Source: Lysobacterales bacterium | GTDB lineage: Bacteria; Pseudomonadota; Gammaproteobacteria; Nevskiales; Salinisphaeraceae | Direction of reading: 5' to 3' | DNA length: 64,000 nucleotides | Assembly (NCBI GenBank): GCA_002715985.1 | Contig: PBAO01000015.1 | Location: forward strand, 50,519 to 114,518 | Shown: positions 20,413-29,099 of the stretch, piece by piece | Numbering within the stretch: the first letter of the stretch is position 1 | Layout: every line of letters begins with the position of its first letter | The notes under the pieces: model-generated | Database searches by the model: none | Told to the model about the DNA's origin: nothing | The model's input: the letters and a program-made list of their open reading frames with translations, nothing else | Translations under genes and position numbers: made by a program

Positions 20413-21375
20413 TCACCCGCCGGCCACGGCTCGCGTGGCCGGCAGAACCATCAGGCAGACCGTCAGCGTGATGATTGAACCGACGGTGCTCCAGAGAATC
20501 ATCTTCGAGGTCAGGGTGAGATCCCGGCCATAGAACTCGGCCAGCATATACGGGCCGGTTCCGGTGGGCAGCGCGGCCAGCAGTACGGCCGATGCGGCCC
20601 AGACCGGCGACAGGTCGAATACCCCGTAGGCCAGCACCGCCGACAATCCCGGATGCACGATGAGCTTGGCTGCCAGCAGGCCGAGCAGCCCCGTTGACGG
20701 TGCTTCGGCGGTCTTGATTGCTGGCCGGGCGAGAAACGCACCGATCGATACCAGCGCACACGGCGTTGTCGCGGCCCCCAAAAGATCGACGAACTGGTCA
20801 AGCGGCCGTATCAGTTGTGCACCACTGGCCGCCCACAGCCCCCCAATGACCGGCGCCACCACGATCGGGTTCTTGGCCAACGCCATGAATACCGTCACGA
20901 ACGGCCGGACGATACCGTGTCCGGCCTGCCGGAACACCTCGATGAGCACGATGGCCAGTGCAAAGACGACACATACCACGATCAGTGTCGCGATCAGCGC
21001 CGGGGCCAGTGCCGAATCCCCCAGCACGAGCACACATAGCGGAATACCGACATAGCCCACATTGGCATACGCCCCGGCCAGCGCGTCGATCGCCGCATCG
21101 ATGCCGGGCTGACCGCTGCATTGTCGCCAGACCAGTGTCGCGACAAAGACGCCGACACTGGCCAACCCGTTGACCGCGATGAAGCCCGGATGCCACAGCG
21201 CCGAGAAGCTGGCCGTGGCCGTCGCGCTGAACAACAGTGCCGGCAGGCAGAACCAGACCACGAACCGATTGAGCTCGCCGGCCGCGGTGTCGCCGAGCAC
21301 CCTGCCACGACGCCCGACAAACCCGGCCAGAATCAGGCCGAATATCGGCAGCAGAACATTGATCACCGCGCTCAT
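20413..21375 (-). CDS. AEC (auxin efflux carrier) family transporter
   Basis: Multi-TM protein: VLLPIFGLILAGFVGRRGRVLG, NRFVVWFCLPALLFSATA, AYANVGYVGIPLCVLVLG, LLAALPTGTGPYMLAEFYG. Confidence 0.88.
   Translation of the reverse strand: MSAVINVLLPIFGLILAGFVGRRGRVLGDTAAGELNRFVVWFCLPALLFSATATASFSALWHPGFIAVNGLASVGVFVATLVWRQCSGQPGIDAAIDALAGAYANVGYVGIPLCVLVLGDSALAPALIATLIVVCVVFALAIVLIEVFRQAGHGIVRPFVTVFMALAKNPIVVAPVIGGLWAASGAQLIRPLDQFVDLLGAATTPCALVSIGAFLARPAIKTAEAPSTGLLGLLAAKLIVHPGLSAVLAYGVFDLSPVWAASAVLLAALPTGTGPYMLAEFYGRDLTLTSKMILWSTVGSIITLTVCLMVLPATRAVAGG
20419..20443. terminator. GC-rich hairpin overlapping the 3' end of the convergent AEC transporter gene
   Basis: GCCGGCCACG-GCTCG-CGTGGCCGGC, perfect 10-bp stem 10 nt downstream of the fadD stop; no strong T-tract. 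Confidence 0.45.
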
Positions 21376-21449
21376 GGCGCCTCGACAAAAACCCGGAACG
21401 CGCGAACGGTATCAGACCGGGCGCCTCCGGCACGACGGGCGAGCGGTTG

Positions 21450-23081
21450 CTAGGCCATACGATCGGCGATAATCATGTCTGCAGCCTTTTCGGCGATCGC
21501 GGTGGTTGGCGCATTCGTGTTGCCGCCCACGATCGTCGGCATGATGGAGGCATCGACCACGCGCAGGGCTTCGAGCGTATGCACGCGAAGCCGATCATCA
21601 ACGACCGCGGACTTGTCATGGCCCATGCGACAGGTGCCCACCGGGTGATAGATCGTCTCGGCGCGCCGCCGTACATAGTCGGCGATCGCGGCATCGTCTT
21701 TGACATCGGCCTCCTGAGGCTCCAGCGGGCGCTCGAGATGTTCGGCCAGCGGCTTGGCGCGCATGATGTTGCGCGCGATCTTCACCGCCTTGATCATCTG
21801 CTCGATGTCTCGCGGCTCGGCCAGGTAGTTCGGATCAATGATCGGATAGTCGCGCGGTTTGGCGCTCGCCAGCGTGATGCGCCCGCGTGAGGCCGGATGA
21901 AGGTCGCACACGCGCAGGCTGTAGCCGTGATGCTTCATCGTGTTGATCAGGTTGCCGTGGTCCTGCTCGATCGTGGCGATGAAGTGAAACTGTAGATCCG
22001 ACTGGCGCGGATCGTCGGTCGTACTGATGAAGCCGCCGGATTCGGCGATATTGCTCGTGAACTGGCCACGACCGTGGCGAAAGTACTGATAGATCGCCTT
22101 GGGCGCGTCGATCAGAATGAACCTGGGCGACATGCGCAGGCTCAGCCTGGTCTTTTCGATATCGATGACGCTGATATCCAGATGATCCTGCAGGTTGCGC
22201 CCGACGCCATCGAGCTCGGCGACCATGGGGATGCCGTGCGGCTCGATCGCGTCTCTCGAGCCCACGCCGGAGAGCATGAGCAGCTGCGGCGAGTTGATCG
22301 CACCACTGCACAACAACACTTCCTGCCTGGCGTGCAACGTACGCTTTCGCTTGAGCAGGCCCTGGCGCAGCGTGACCCCGGTGGCTCGTCTGCCTTCGAA
22401 AAGGATCCGCTCGGCCTGTGCGCGCGTGAGTATCGTCAGGTTCTTGCGATGCTTGACGGGATGCAGAAACGCATCGGCATTGGAACAACGACGCCCGTTG
22501 TGCTGGGCCACGTCATAAAGACCGAAGCCCTGATCCGTGGCGCCACCGAAATCATCATTTCGCGGATAGCCGCAGGCCTGGGCGGCCTGAATGAACTTTT
22601 CGTTCAGGGGATTGGAATGGCGCGGCTTGCTCACGGCATAGCCGCCACCGGCCCCGTGGTAATCGTTTTCGCCGTCTTCAAACCGCTCGGAGCGCTTGAA
22701 ATAGGCCAGCATTTCGCTGTATCCCCAGCCGCGGTTGCCAAGCTCGGCCCAGTGGTCGTAGTCGGCCGCGGAGCCACGGGTGTAGCACTGGGCATTGATG
22801 GCCGAAGACCCGCCCAGGGTCTTGCCACGCGGCCAGTACAGCTTGCGCCCGCCCATGTGCTGCTGTGGCGCGGTCCAGTAGTACCAGTTCAGAAAACGCG
22901 ACCACATCAGCCCGATGATGCCACTGGGGATATGGATCAGCGGACTCCAATCCGGAGGCCCGGCTTCGAGCATGACGACCGAGATATCGGGATCGGCGGT
23001 CAGCCGGTTGGCCAGAACACATCCGGCCGAGCCGCCTCCGACAATTACGTAATCGTAAGACGCCTGTGTCTCGTCGCCCAT
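21450..23081 (-). CDS. GMC family oxidoreductase (choline/alcohol dehydrogenase-like)
   Basis: YDYVIVGGGSAGCVLANRLTADPDISVVMLEAG, WPRGKTLGGSSAINAQCYTRG, GAINSPQLLMLSGVG, TIYHPVGTCRMGHD. Confidence 0.95.
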   Translation of the reverse strand: MGDETQASYDYVIVGGGSAGCVLANRLTADPDISVVMLEAGPPDWSPLIHIPSGIIGLMWSRFLNWYYWTAPQQHMGGRKLYWPRGKTLGGSSAINAQCYTRGSAADYDHWAELGNRGWGYSEMLAYFKRSERFEDGENDYHGAGGGYAVSKPRHSNPLNEKFIQAAQACGYPRNDDFGGATDQGFGLYDVAQHNGRRCSNADAFLHPVKHRKNLTILTRAQAERILFEGRRATGVTLRQGLLKRKRTLHARQEVLLCSGAINSPQLLMLSGVGSRDAIEPHGIPMVAELDGVGRNLQDHLDISVIDIEKTRLSLRMSPRFILIDAPKAIYQYFRHGRGQFTSNIAESGGFISTTDDPRQSDLQFHFIATIEQDHGNLINTMKHHGYSLRVCDLHPASRGRITLASAKPRDYPIIDPNYLAEPRDIEQMIKAVKIARNIMRAKPLAEHLERPLEPQEADVKDDAAIADYVRRRAETIYHPVGTCRMGHDKSAVVDDRLRVHTLEALRVVDASIMPTIVGGNTNAPTTAIAEKAADMIIADRMA

Positions 23082-23167
23082 GGTCTGCCTCCTCGTCGCA
23101 CCTGCGATGTCGCGATCTGTTCTTTTTATCGGTCAGAACATATCGCGTCTTGCCGGGCGACATGCCT

Positions 23168-23196
23168 GATCGGGCCACGACGGTGTTGGCCCGATC
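23168..23196. terminator. Hairpin downstream of minE
   Basis: GATCGGGCCA-CGACGGTGT-TGGCCCGATC, perfect 10-bp stem; no clear T-tract on either strand. Confidence 0.4.
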
Positions 23197-23214
23197 CGGC
23201 AATCGTATCAGAGG

Positions 23215-23475
23215 CTAGTGTCGAGATTCTGGAAGTGTGATGTTCAGCTCGAGCACTTCGAGATCGCCCTCGCGCTCGATCTCCATCTGTACGGCATCAT
23301 CACCGACCTCGATGTACTTGCGCAGCACATCCAGCAGGTCCTGTTGCAGCTGCGGGAAATACGCCGGCTGTTCGCCGCCGCCGGACCGCCGATGGGCGAC
23401 GACCAGCTGCAGTCGTTCCTTGGCCGTCTGCGCCGAACTTTTCTTGTCTGATCGGAATACGTCAAGCCAACCCAT
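23215..23475 (-). CDS. minE: Cell division topological specificity factor MinE
   Basis: 86 aa; TAKERLQLVVAHRRS, LQQDLLDVLRKYIEV; directly downstream of minD. Confidence 0.95.
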   Translation of the reverse strand: MGWLDVFRSDKKSSAQTAKERLQLVVAHRRSGGGEQPAYFPQLQQDLLDVLRKYIEVGDDAVQMEIEREGDLEVLELNITLPESRH

Positions 23476-23478
23476 GGT

Positions 23479-24285
23479 TTATCTCCCCATCAGCCGTTCG
23501 AAGAAGCCTTTCTTGGCCTGAGTGAAGCGCATCGGGCGTTCTTCCCCCAGAAACCGCGCCACCATATCGAAATAGGCGCCACCGGCATCGGCTTCCTGCT
23601 CCAGAACGACGGGACTGCCGGCGTTGGAGGCGTTGAGCACGGTTTCGGATTCGGGCACCACGCCGAGCAGCGGGATGGCCAGGATATCGCCGATATCCTC
23701 GAGCGACAGCATCTCGCCCTTGCCCACACGGCCGGGGGCATAGCGCGTGACGACCAGATGCTCTTTCACGCCTTCGCCGCCCTCCTGGGCACGCTTGGTC
23801 TTGGACGACAGCATACCCAGAACGCGGTCGGAGTCGCGCACGGAGGAGACTTCCGGATTGGTCACCACCAGCGCCTCGTCGGCAAAGTACATGGCCATGA
23901 TCGCCCCGGTTTCGATACCCGCGGGCGAATCGCAGATGATGTATTCGAAGTCCTCGGCCAGCTTGTTGAGCGTGCGCTCTACCCCTTCCTGGGTGAGTGC
24001 GTCCTTGTCGCGGGTCTGCGAGGCGGCAAGGATATACAGGTTCTCGATCCGCTTGTCGCGAATCAGGGCCTGCTTGAGGTTGGCTTCGCCGTTGATGACG
24101 TTGACGAAATCAAAGACCACCCGGCGCTCGCAGCCCATGATGAGGTCCAGATTGCGAAGGCCGACGTCGAAGTCGATGACCACGGTCTTGTGCCCGCGCA
24201 TGGCAAGCCCGGCAGCGAATGACGCCGAGGTGGTCGTCTTGCCGACCCCGCCCTTTCCCGACGTGACTACGATGATCTTGGCCAC
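23479..24285 (-). CDS. minD: Septum site-determining protein MinD
   Basis: AKIIVVTSGKGGVGKTTTSASFAAGLAMRGHKTVVIDFDVGLRNLDLIMGCERRVVFDFVNVI; C-terminal amphipathic helix KKGFFERLMGR. Confidence 0.98.
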   Translation of the reverse strand: MAKIIVVTSGKGGVGKTTTSASFAAGLAMRGHKTVVIDFDVGLRNLDLIMGCERRVVFDFVNVINGEANLKQALIRDKRIENLYILAASQTRDKDALTQEGVERTLNKLAEDFEYIICDSPAGIETGAIMAMYFADEALVVTNPEVSSVRDSDRVLGMLSSKTKRAQEGGEGVKEHLVVTRYAPGRVGKGEMLSLEDIGDILAIPLLGVVPESETVLNASNAGSPVVLEQEADAGGAYFDMVARFLGEERPMRFTQAKKGFFERLMGR

Positions 24286-24288
24286 TGC

Positions 24289-25038
24289 TTACTCCTGCAA
24301 TTCGATCAGCAAATTATCATTATCGAGCCGGACGACCACCGGCCTCGACACGAGCCCCTCGTCGATCGCATCAGCGACCTTGTAACAGCCGGCGATGGCG
24401 ACCAGATCCGGCTCGAATCGCTTGCAGAAGATTCGTGCCGAAGTGTCGCCGGAAGCGCCGGCCAGTGCACGCCCTCGAAGCGCGCCATAAACATGAATAT
24501 GCCCATCGGCCAGCAGCTCGGCGCCTTCCGAGACCGAGTTCGTGACCACGAGATCCCCGCCGCGGGCATAGATCTGCTGGCCCGAGCGCACCGGCTTGGT
24601 CACGAGCCGTGCGGGCCCGCGCGTCGCCGTCTCGTCCTCGGCCGAGTCCGATGTCTCCGGCTCGGCCTCGGCGGCATCGAGCACCGGGTTGGCACGCGCC
24701 GGCGGCGGGTTTTCCGCGCCGCGCCCCGGCGAGTTCATCAGCGCCAGGCCTGCCTGGCTGGCGGCATCGGCAGCCGCCTCATCGGCGTCGAGAACGCCGA
24801 CCACCACCAGATTGGCGGCGTGAAAGATCGCGGCCAGACGCGACAGATCCGGCAATACATCGATCAGCGAGACCAGCACCGGCATGCGCGCGAAGAAACC
24901 CGGCGCGCGTGCCAGTTGCGTATCGATCTGTGCGGCGATCTGTTCGCAGTCGGTCTCGCGGATCTCAACCACGGTCAAGGTCATCATGCGTCCCTTGAAG
25001 GTTACGCCGGCCGCTGTGCTGGACGTCTGTTGCGTCAT
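24289..25038 (-). CDS. minC: Septum site-determining protein MinC
   Basis: C-terminal VRSGQQIYARGGDLVVTNSVSEGAELLADGHIHVYGALRGRALAGASGDTSARIFCKRFEPDLVAIAGCY; minCDE order. Confidence 0.95.
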   Translation of the reverse strand: MTQQTSSTAAGVTFKGRMMTLTVVEIRETDCEQIAAQIDTQLARAPGFFARMPVLVSLIDVLPDLSRLAAIFHAANLVVVGVLDADEAAADAASQAGLALMNSPGRGAENPPPARANPVLDAAEAEPETSDSAEDETATRGPARLVTKPVRSGQQIYARGGDLVVTNSVSEGAELLADGHIHVYGALRGRALAGASGDTSARIFCKRFEPDLVAIAGCYKVADAIDEGLVSRPVVVRLDNDNLLIELQE

Positions 25039-25218
25039 GCCCCGAGTCGCTTGTTATAAAGCGGCGAGTCTATCACGCGTGGGACGCGCTTCAGGCTGAC
25101 ATATGCCGCCCGATACAGGCATCCGCGCAACACTTGCAAGACAGCGCCAACCTGCCACGCTTTTCCGGTGTTTCTCATCCGGCTTTTCGTGATGCCTGAC
25201 AATCCAGAGACAGACGCT

Positions 25219-26088
25219 ATGCAACAGCACTCGATCAACGGGCTGAATCTGTGCTGTCGCAGCCGGGGCCAGCCGGGCGAGCCTGTGGTGGTCTGTCTGC
25301 ACGGATTGCTCGATAACGGGGGCTCGTTCGCGCCGTTGATCGACGCATTGGCGCCTCGGTTGGCCTCGCCGGCGTACTGGCTGGCGCCGGACTGGCGAGG
25401 TCACGGAGACTCGGCGTGGACGCCGGGCGACTATGTCTTTTGCAACTATCTCGCCGATCTCGAGGCCCTGCTGGACACTCTCGTGCCCGGCCAGACCGTC
25501 CTTCTCATCGGCCACAGCATGGGCGGCCAGGCGGCGAGCCTGTACGCCGGCATTCGCGCCGAGCGGATCGCCGGGCTGATACTGCTGGATACCCTGAACG
25601 TCCCCGAGGGCGACCCGAACACCGCCGGCGAGCGCTATCGCGACTGGCTGGATACATGCTACGCCCCGCCGGCGCCCCGTCGTTATGCCGATCCGGAGGC
25701 GTTTACGGCACGTCTGGCGCGGCGCTATCCCGAGCTTGGCCGCGCGGCCACGACGGCGCTGGCCGAGCTCTGGCTGCGCCGTGACGGCGATGGCTATCGG
25801 CTGGCGGCCGATCCGGCCCATCTGCGCAAGAGTCCTTACGGCTTCCGCGCCGACGAGGCCATGGCGATCTGGGCCGAGATCACGGCACCGGTGTTGATGA
25901 TCGACGGCGCCGCCTCGCCGGCCAAGGGATTCATCGACGAGGCCACACGCGCCGAACGCCGTCGCGTGCTGGCCGATCTCGAACACACCGAACTCGATGA
26001 CCTGGGGCATATGCTCCATTGGCAGGCGCCGGATCGTGTGGCCGAAACCATCGCCGATTTCATCGCCAGCCGCCGACTGCTCGCGTAG
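25219..26088 (+). CDS. Alpha/beta fold hydrolase
   Basis: VCLHGLLDNGGSFAPL, LAPDWRGHGDSAW, LLIGHSMGGQAASLYAG (intact GHSMG), C-terminal DLGHMLHWQAPDRVAETI. Confidence 0.88.
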   Translation: MQQHSINGLNLCCRSRGQPGEPVVVCLHGLLDNGGSFAPLIDALAPRLASPAYWLAPDWRGHGDSAWTPGDYVFCNYLADLEALLDTLVPGQTVLLIGHSMGGQAASLYAGIRAERIAGLILLDTLNVPEGDPNTAGERYRDWLDTCYAPPAPRRYADPEAFTARLARRYPELGRAATTALAELWLRRDGDGYRLAADPAHLRKSPYGFRADEAMAIWAEITAPVLMIDGAASPAKGFIDEATRAERRRVLADLEHTELDDLGHMLHWQAPDRVAETIADFIASRRLLA

Positions 26089-26195
26089 CGGCACGCGGGG
26101 CGGTATCAGTTGCGCGGTCACTGAGTCCGCGCCTATGCTCGAAAGCTGTTCTGCCCGACCCGCCGGCCTCTTAGAGACGGCGATGGAGATGTCAT

Positions 26196-28673
26196 ATGCT
26201 CACCCTGTTCTGGATCGCTGTCTTCTTCGTCGCGTTCGTTGCCCTGGCCTATAAACGTGCACGGCTGGTGACGGCCGCGGGCGTCATCGGCGTGCTGCTG
26301 GCTGTTTGCACGGCAACCAGCATCGGCGCCGTCACGGCCCTGGTGCTTTGGGCCGTTTTCGCCGGCGTATTCGGGGTGCTGCTCGTGCCCGGCCTGCGAC
26401 GTCGGCTGATCACACGGCCCGTGCTCAATATATTCCGCCGCGTGCTGCCCACCCTTTCGGCCACCGAGCGCACCGCGCTGGATGCCGGCACGGTCTGGTG
26501 GGAGGGCGAACTGTTCTCGGGGCAGCCCAACTGGCGCCGCCTTGAGGAAATCCCGCCGGCGGCTCTGACCGCCGACGAACAGGCTTTCATCGATGGCCCG
26601 GTTCAGCAGCTGCTGGATCTATGTGACGAGTGGCAGATCACACAGGTCGACGGCGACCTGCCCCAGGCCGCCTGGGACCACATCAAGGACAACAAGTTCT
26701 GGGGCATGATCATCCCGCGTGCCTACGGGGGGCTGGAATTTTCGGCCTACGCGCACTCCTGTGTGCTGGCCAAGATCGGTTCCGGCCCGGCCGGAGCCAC
26801 CGTGGGGCCGATCGTCGCCGTACCCAACTCGCTCGGCCCGGCCGAGCTTCTGATGCACTACGGCACCGAGGCCCAGAAGGATTATTATCTGCCCCGGTTG
26901 GCCGTGGGCGACGAAATTCCGTGTTTCGGGCTGACCAGCCCGCACGCCGGCTCGGATGCCGGGGCGATTCCGGATCGCGGCGTGATCTGCTACGACGACT
27001 GGCAGGGCGAACAGGTGCTGGGCATGCGCCTGACCTGGGACAAGCGTTATATCACCCTGGCCCCGATCGCCACCGTGCTCGGTCTGGCGTTCAAGCTCTA
27101 TGATCCGGACGGCCTGCTGGGCGGCGAGCGGGAGCTGGGCGTGACCTGTGCCCTGATCCCCACAGCCATGCCGGGCTGTCATACCGGGCGCCGGCATTTC
27201 CCGGCCAGCGCGCCCTTCCAGAATGGGCCCACTTGGGGCAACGACGTCTTCCTGCCGCTGGATGCCATCATCGGCGGCCGAGCGATGATCGGCCAGGGCT
27301 GGCGCATGCTCATGGAGTGTCTGTCGGTGGGGCGCTCGATCTCCCTGCCTTCCGGCTCGGCGGGGGACGCCATCGCCAACGCCCGCTATACCGGCGCCTA
27401 CTCGGTCATCCGTCGTCAGTTCAATGTCTCGATCAGTGCCTTCGAAGGTGTGCAGGAAGCGCTGGCACGCATCGGGGGCAAGACCTATGCGTGTGAGTCC
27501 ATCCGACGCTTCACCGCCAACGCGGTGGATCTGGGTGAAAAACCCTCTGTGGCTTCGGCCATCGCCAAGTATCACGTGACCACCATGGCTCAGGAGGTCG
27601 CCAAGGACGCCATGGACGTTCACGCCGGCAAGGCCGTCATGCTGGGCCCGTCGAACCCCATCGCTCGCAGCTTCCAGGCAGCCCCGGTCAATATCACGGT
27701 CGAGGGGGCGAATATACTCACCCGCTCGATGATGATCTACGGCCAGGGATCGATTCGTTGTCATCCTTATGTGCTGGCCGAGATCGAGGCCGCCAACAAT
27801 CGCGACCAGGACGAAGCCCTGGACGCCTTCGACGCGCTGCTCTATGCCCATATCGGGCACGATTTCGCAGCCGCAGCCCGCTCGCTCGTGATGGGCTTTA
27901 CCGGCGGGCTGGGCTCGGCGACAGGCAAGCAGGCCGATGTGGCGACGTTCTACCAGACCATGAATCGCTACTCGGCCAATCTCGCGCTGCTGTCCGATCT
28001 GGCCATGGCCACGATGGGCGGCACACTCAAGTTCCGCGAATCGATCTCGGCACGCCTGGGTGATGTGCTGTCCCAGCTCTATATCGCCAGCGCCACCCTC
28101 AAACGCTATATCGAGGACGGTGCCCACGCTGACGACCGGCCTTATGTGGCCTGGGTGTGTGAAACCGCGTTCGCAGAAATCGAGGTCGCGTTGTCCGGTG
28201 TGTTGCGCCATCTGCCCAATCGCTTCGTGGCGGCCCTGGGCCGGGTGCTGATCTTCCCGCTGGGCCGCACGGCACGCCGCCCCAGCGATCCGCTGGGCCA
28301 GCGCGTGGCCAAGCGCGTGACCACGCCGGACGCCGCCCGCGACCGTCTCACTCCCCGCTGCTTCATCTCGTCAACCCGGCCCGACCGTGATCTCGCGCTG
28401 TTCGAGCGGGCCATGCAGGCAACACTGGATACCGCCGAGACCGCCAAGAAACTGGTCAAGGCTCGCAAGAGCGGGGCGATCACGGCCGATCACCCGTTCG
28501 AGCAGATCATCGAAGGGCATGACAACGGCGTGATTTCGGCCGATGAAGCCGCGGCCATGCGCCTGGCCTTCGAGCTGCAGATGAAGGTCATAGACGTGGA
28601 CGACTTCGACCCCGGCGAGATGCGCGGCCGCGCCAAGACAACCGCCTCGGCCGCCGCGAGTCGGGCTGCATGA
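26196..28673 (+). CDS. fadE: FadE-type acyl-CoA dehydrogenase
   Basis: 825 aa; N-terminal TM segments, DGPVQQLLDLCDEWQITQVDGDLPQAAWDHIKDNKFWGMIIPRAYGGLEFS, GLTSPHAGSDAGAIPD, EGANILTRSMMIYGQGSIRCHPYVLAE. Confidence 0.95.
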   Translation: MLTLFWIAVFFVAFVALAYKRARLVTAAGVIGVLLAVCTATSIGAVTALVLWAVFAGVFGVLLVPGLRRRLITRPVLNIFRRVLPTLSATERTALDAGTVWWEGELFSGQPNWRRLEEIPPAALTADEQAFIDGPVQQLLDLCDEWQITQVDGDLPQAAWDHIKDNKFWGMIIPRAYGGLEFSAYAHSCVLAKIGSGPAGATVGPIVAVPNSLGPAELLMHYGTEAQKDYYLPRLAVGDEIPCFGLTSPHAGSDAGAIPDRGVICYDDWQGEQVLGMRLTWDKRYITLAPIATVLGLAFKLYDPDGLLGGERELGVTCALIPTAMPGCHTGRRHFPASAPFQNGPTWGNDVFLPLDAIIGGRAMIGQGWRMLMECLSVGRSISLPSGSAGDAIANARYTGAYSVIRRQFNVSISAFEGVQEALARIGGKTYACESIRRFTANAVDLGEKPSVASAIAKYHVTTMAQEVAKDAMDVHAGKAVMLGPSNPIARSFQAAPVNITVEGANILTRSMMIYGQGSIRCHPYVLAEIEAANNRDQDEALDAFDALLYAHIGHDFAAAARSLVMGFTGGLGSATGKQADVATFYQTMNRYSANLALLSDLAMATMGGTLKFRESISARLGDVLSQLYIASATLKRYIEDGAHADDRPYVAWVCETAFAEIEVALSGVLRHLPNRFVAALGRVLIFPLGRTARRPSDPLGQRVAKRVTTPDAARDRLTPRCFISSTRPDRDLALFERAMQATLDTAETAKKLVKARKSGAITADHPFEQIIEGHDNGVISADEAAAMRLAFELQMKVIDVDDFDPGEMRGRAKTTASAAASRAA

Positions 28674-28709
28674 CCAAGCGATTGATACGATAACCGCACG
28701 AAGACAAAA

Positions 28710-28733
28710 GACGCTCCCATGAGCGTCTTTTTT
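28710..28733 (+). terminator. Intrinsic terminator downstream of fadE
   Basis: GACGCTC-CCAT-GAGCGTC followed by TTTTTT. Confidence 0.92.
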
Positions 28734-29099
28734 CATACCGACACGTATGAAACCGGCCCGCGAATGCCGTCATACAACGACAAAAGCACGACTGATCGAT
28801 TGCACACAACTGCAATAAAAGATCGCGCAGAACAGACGCGTTCGTGCCCTTTGGTCGACGCCTCAGACTAAGGTATGAAACGCGTCATGCCGAGCGCGCC
28901 CTCTACCCGCTCCCTCCTGAAAGGCTTGTCATAGCGAGCTTTTTGCGCCCCGGCGTCAAAGACGCTGATCCGTATCGATGACCATCGCCGCCCGCTTACC
29001 GGGCCAGGATTCAGACATGGCATCTTTTCGGCTAGGCTTGGATCCCAGAACTCTAAAAACGCGCTATCGGCCATTGGGCCTTCACCAGGGAGATTCATC

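Noticed and set aside
26619-28211. 530-aa minus-strand ORF opposite fadE
   Set aside because: Antisense of a clear FadE; artefactual composition.
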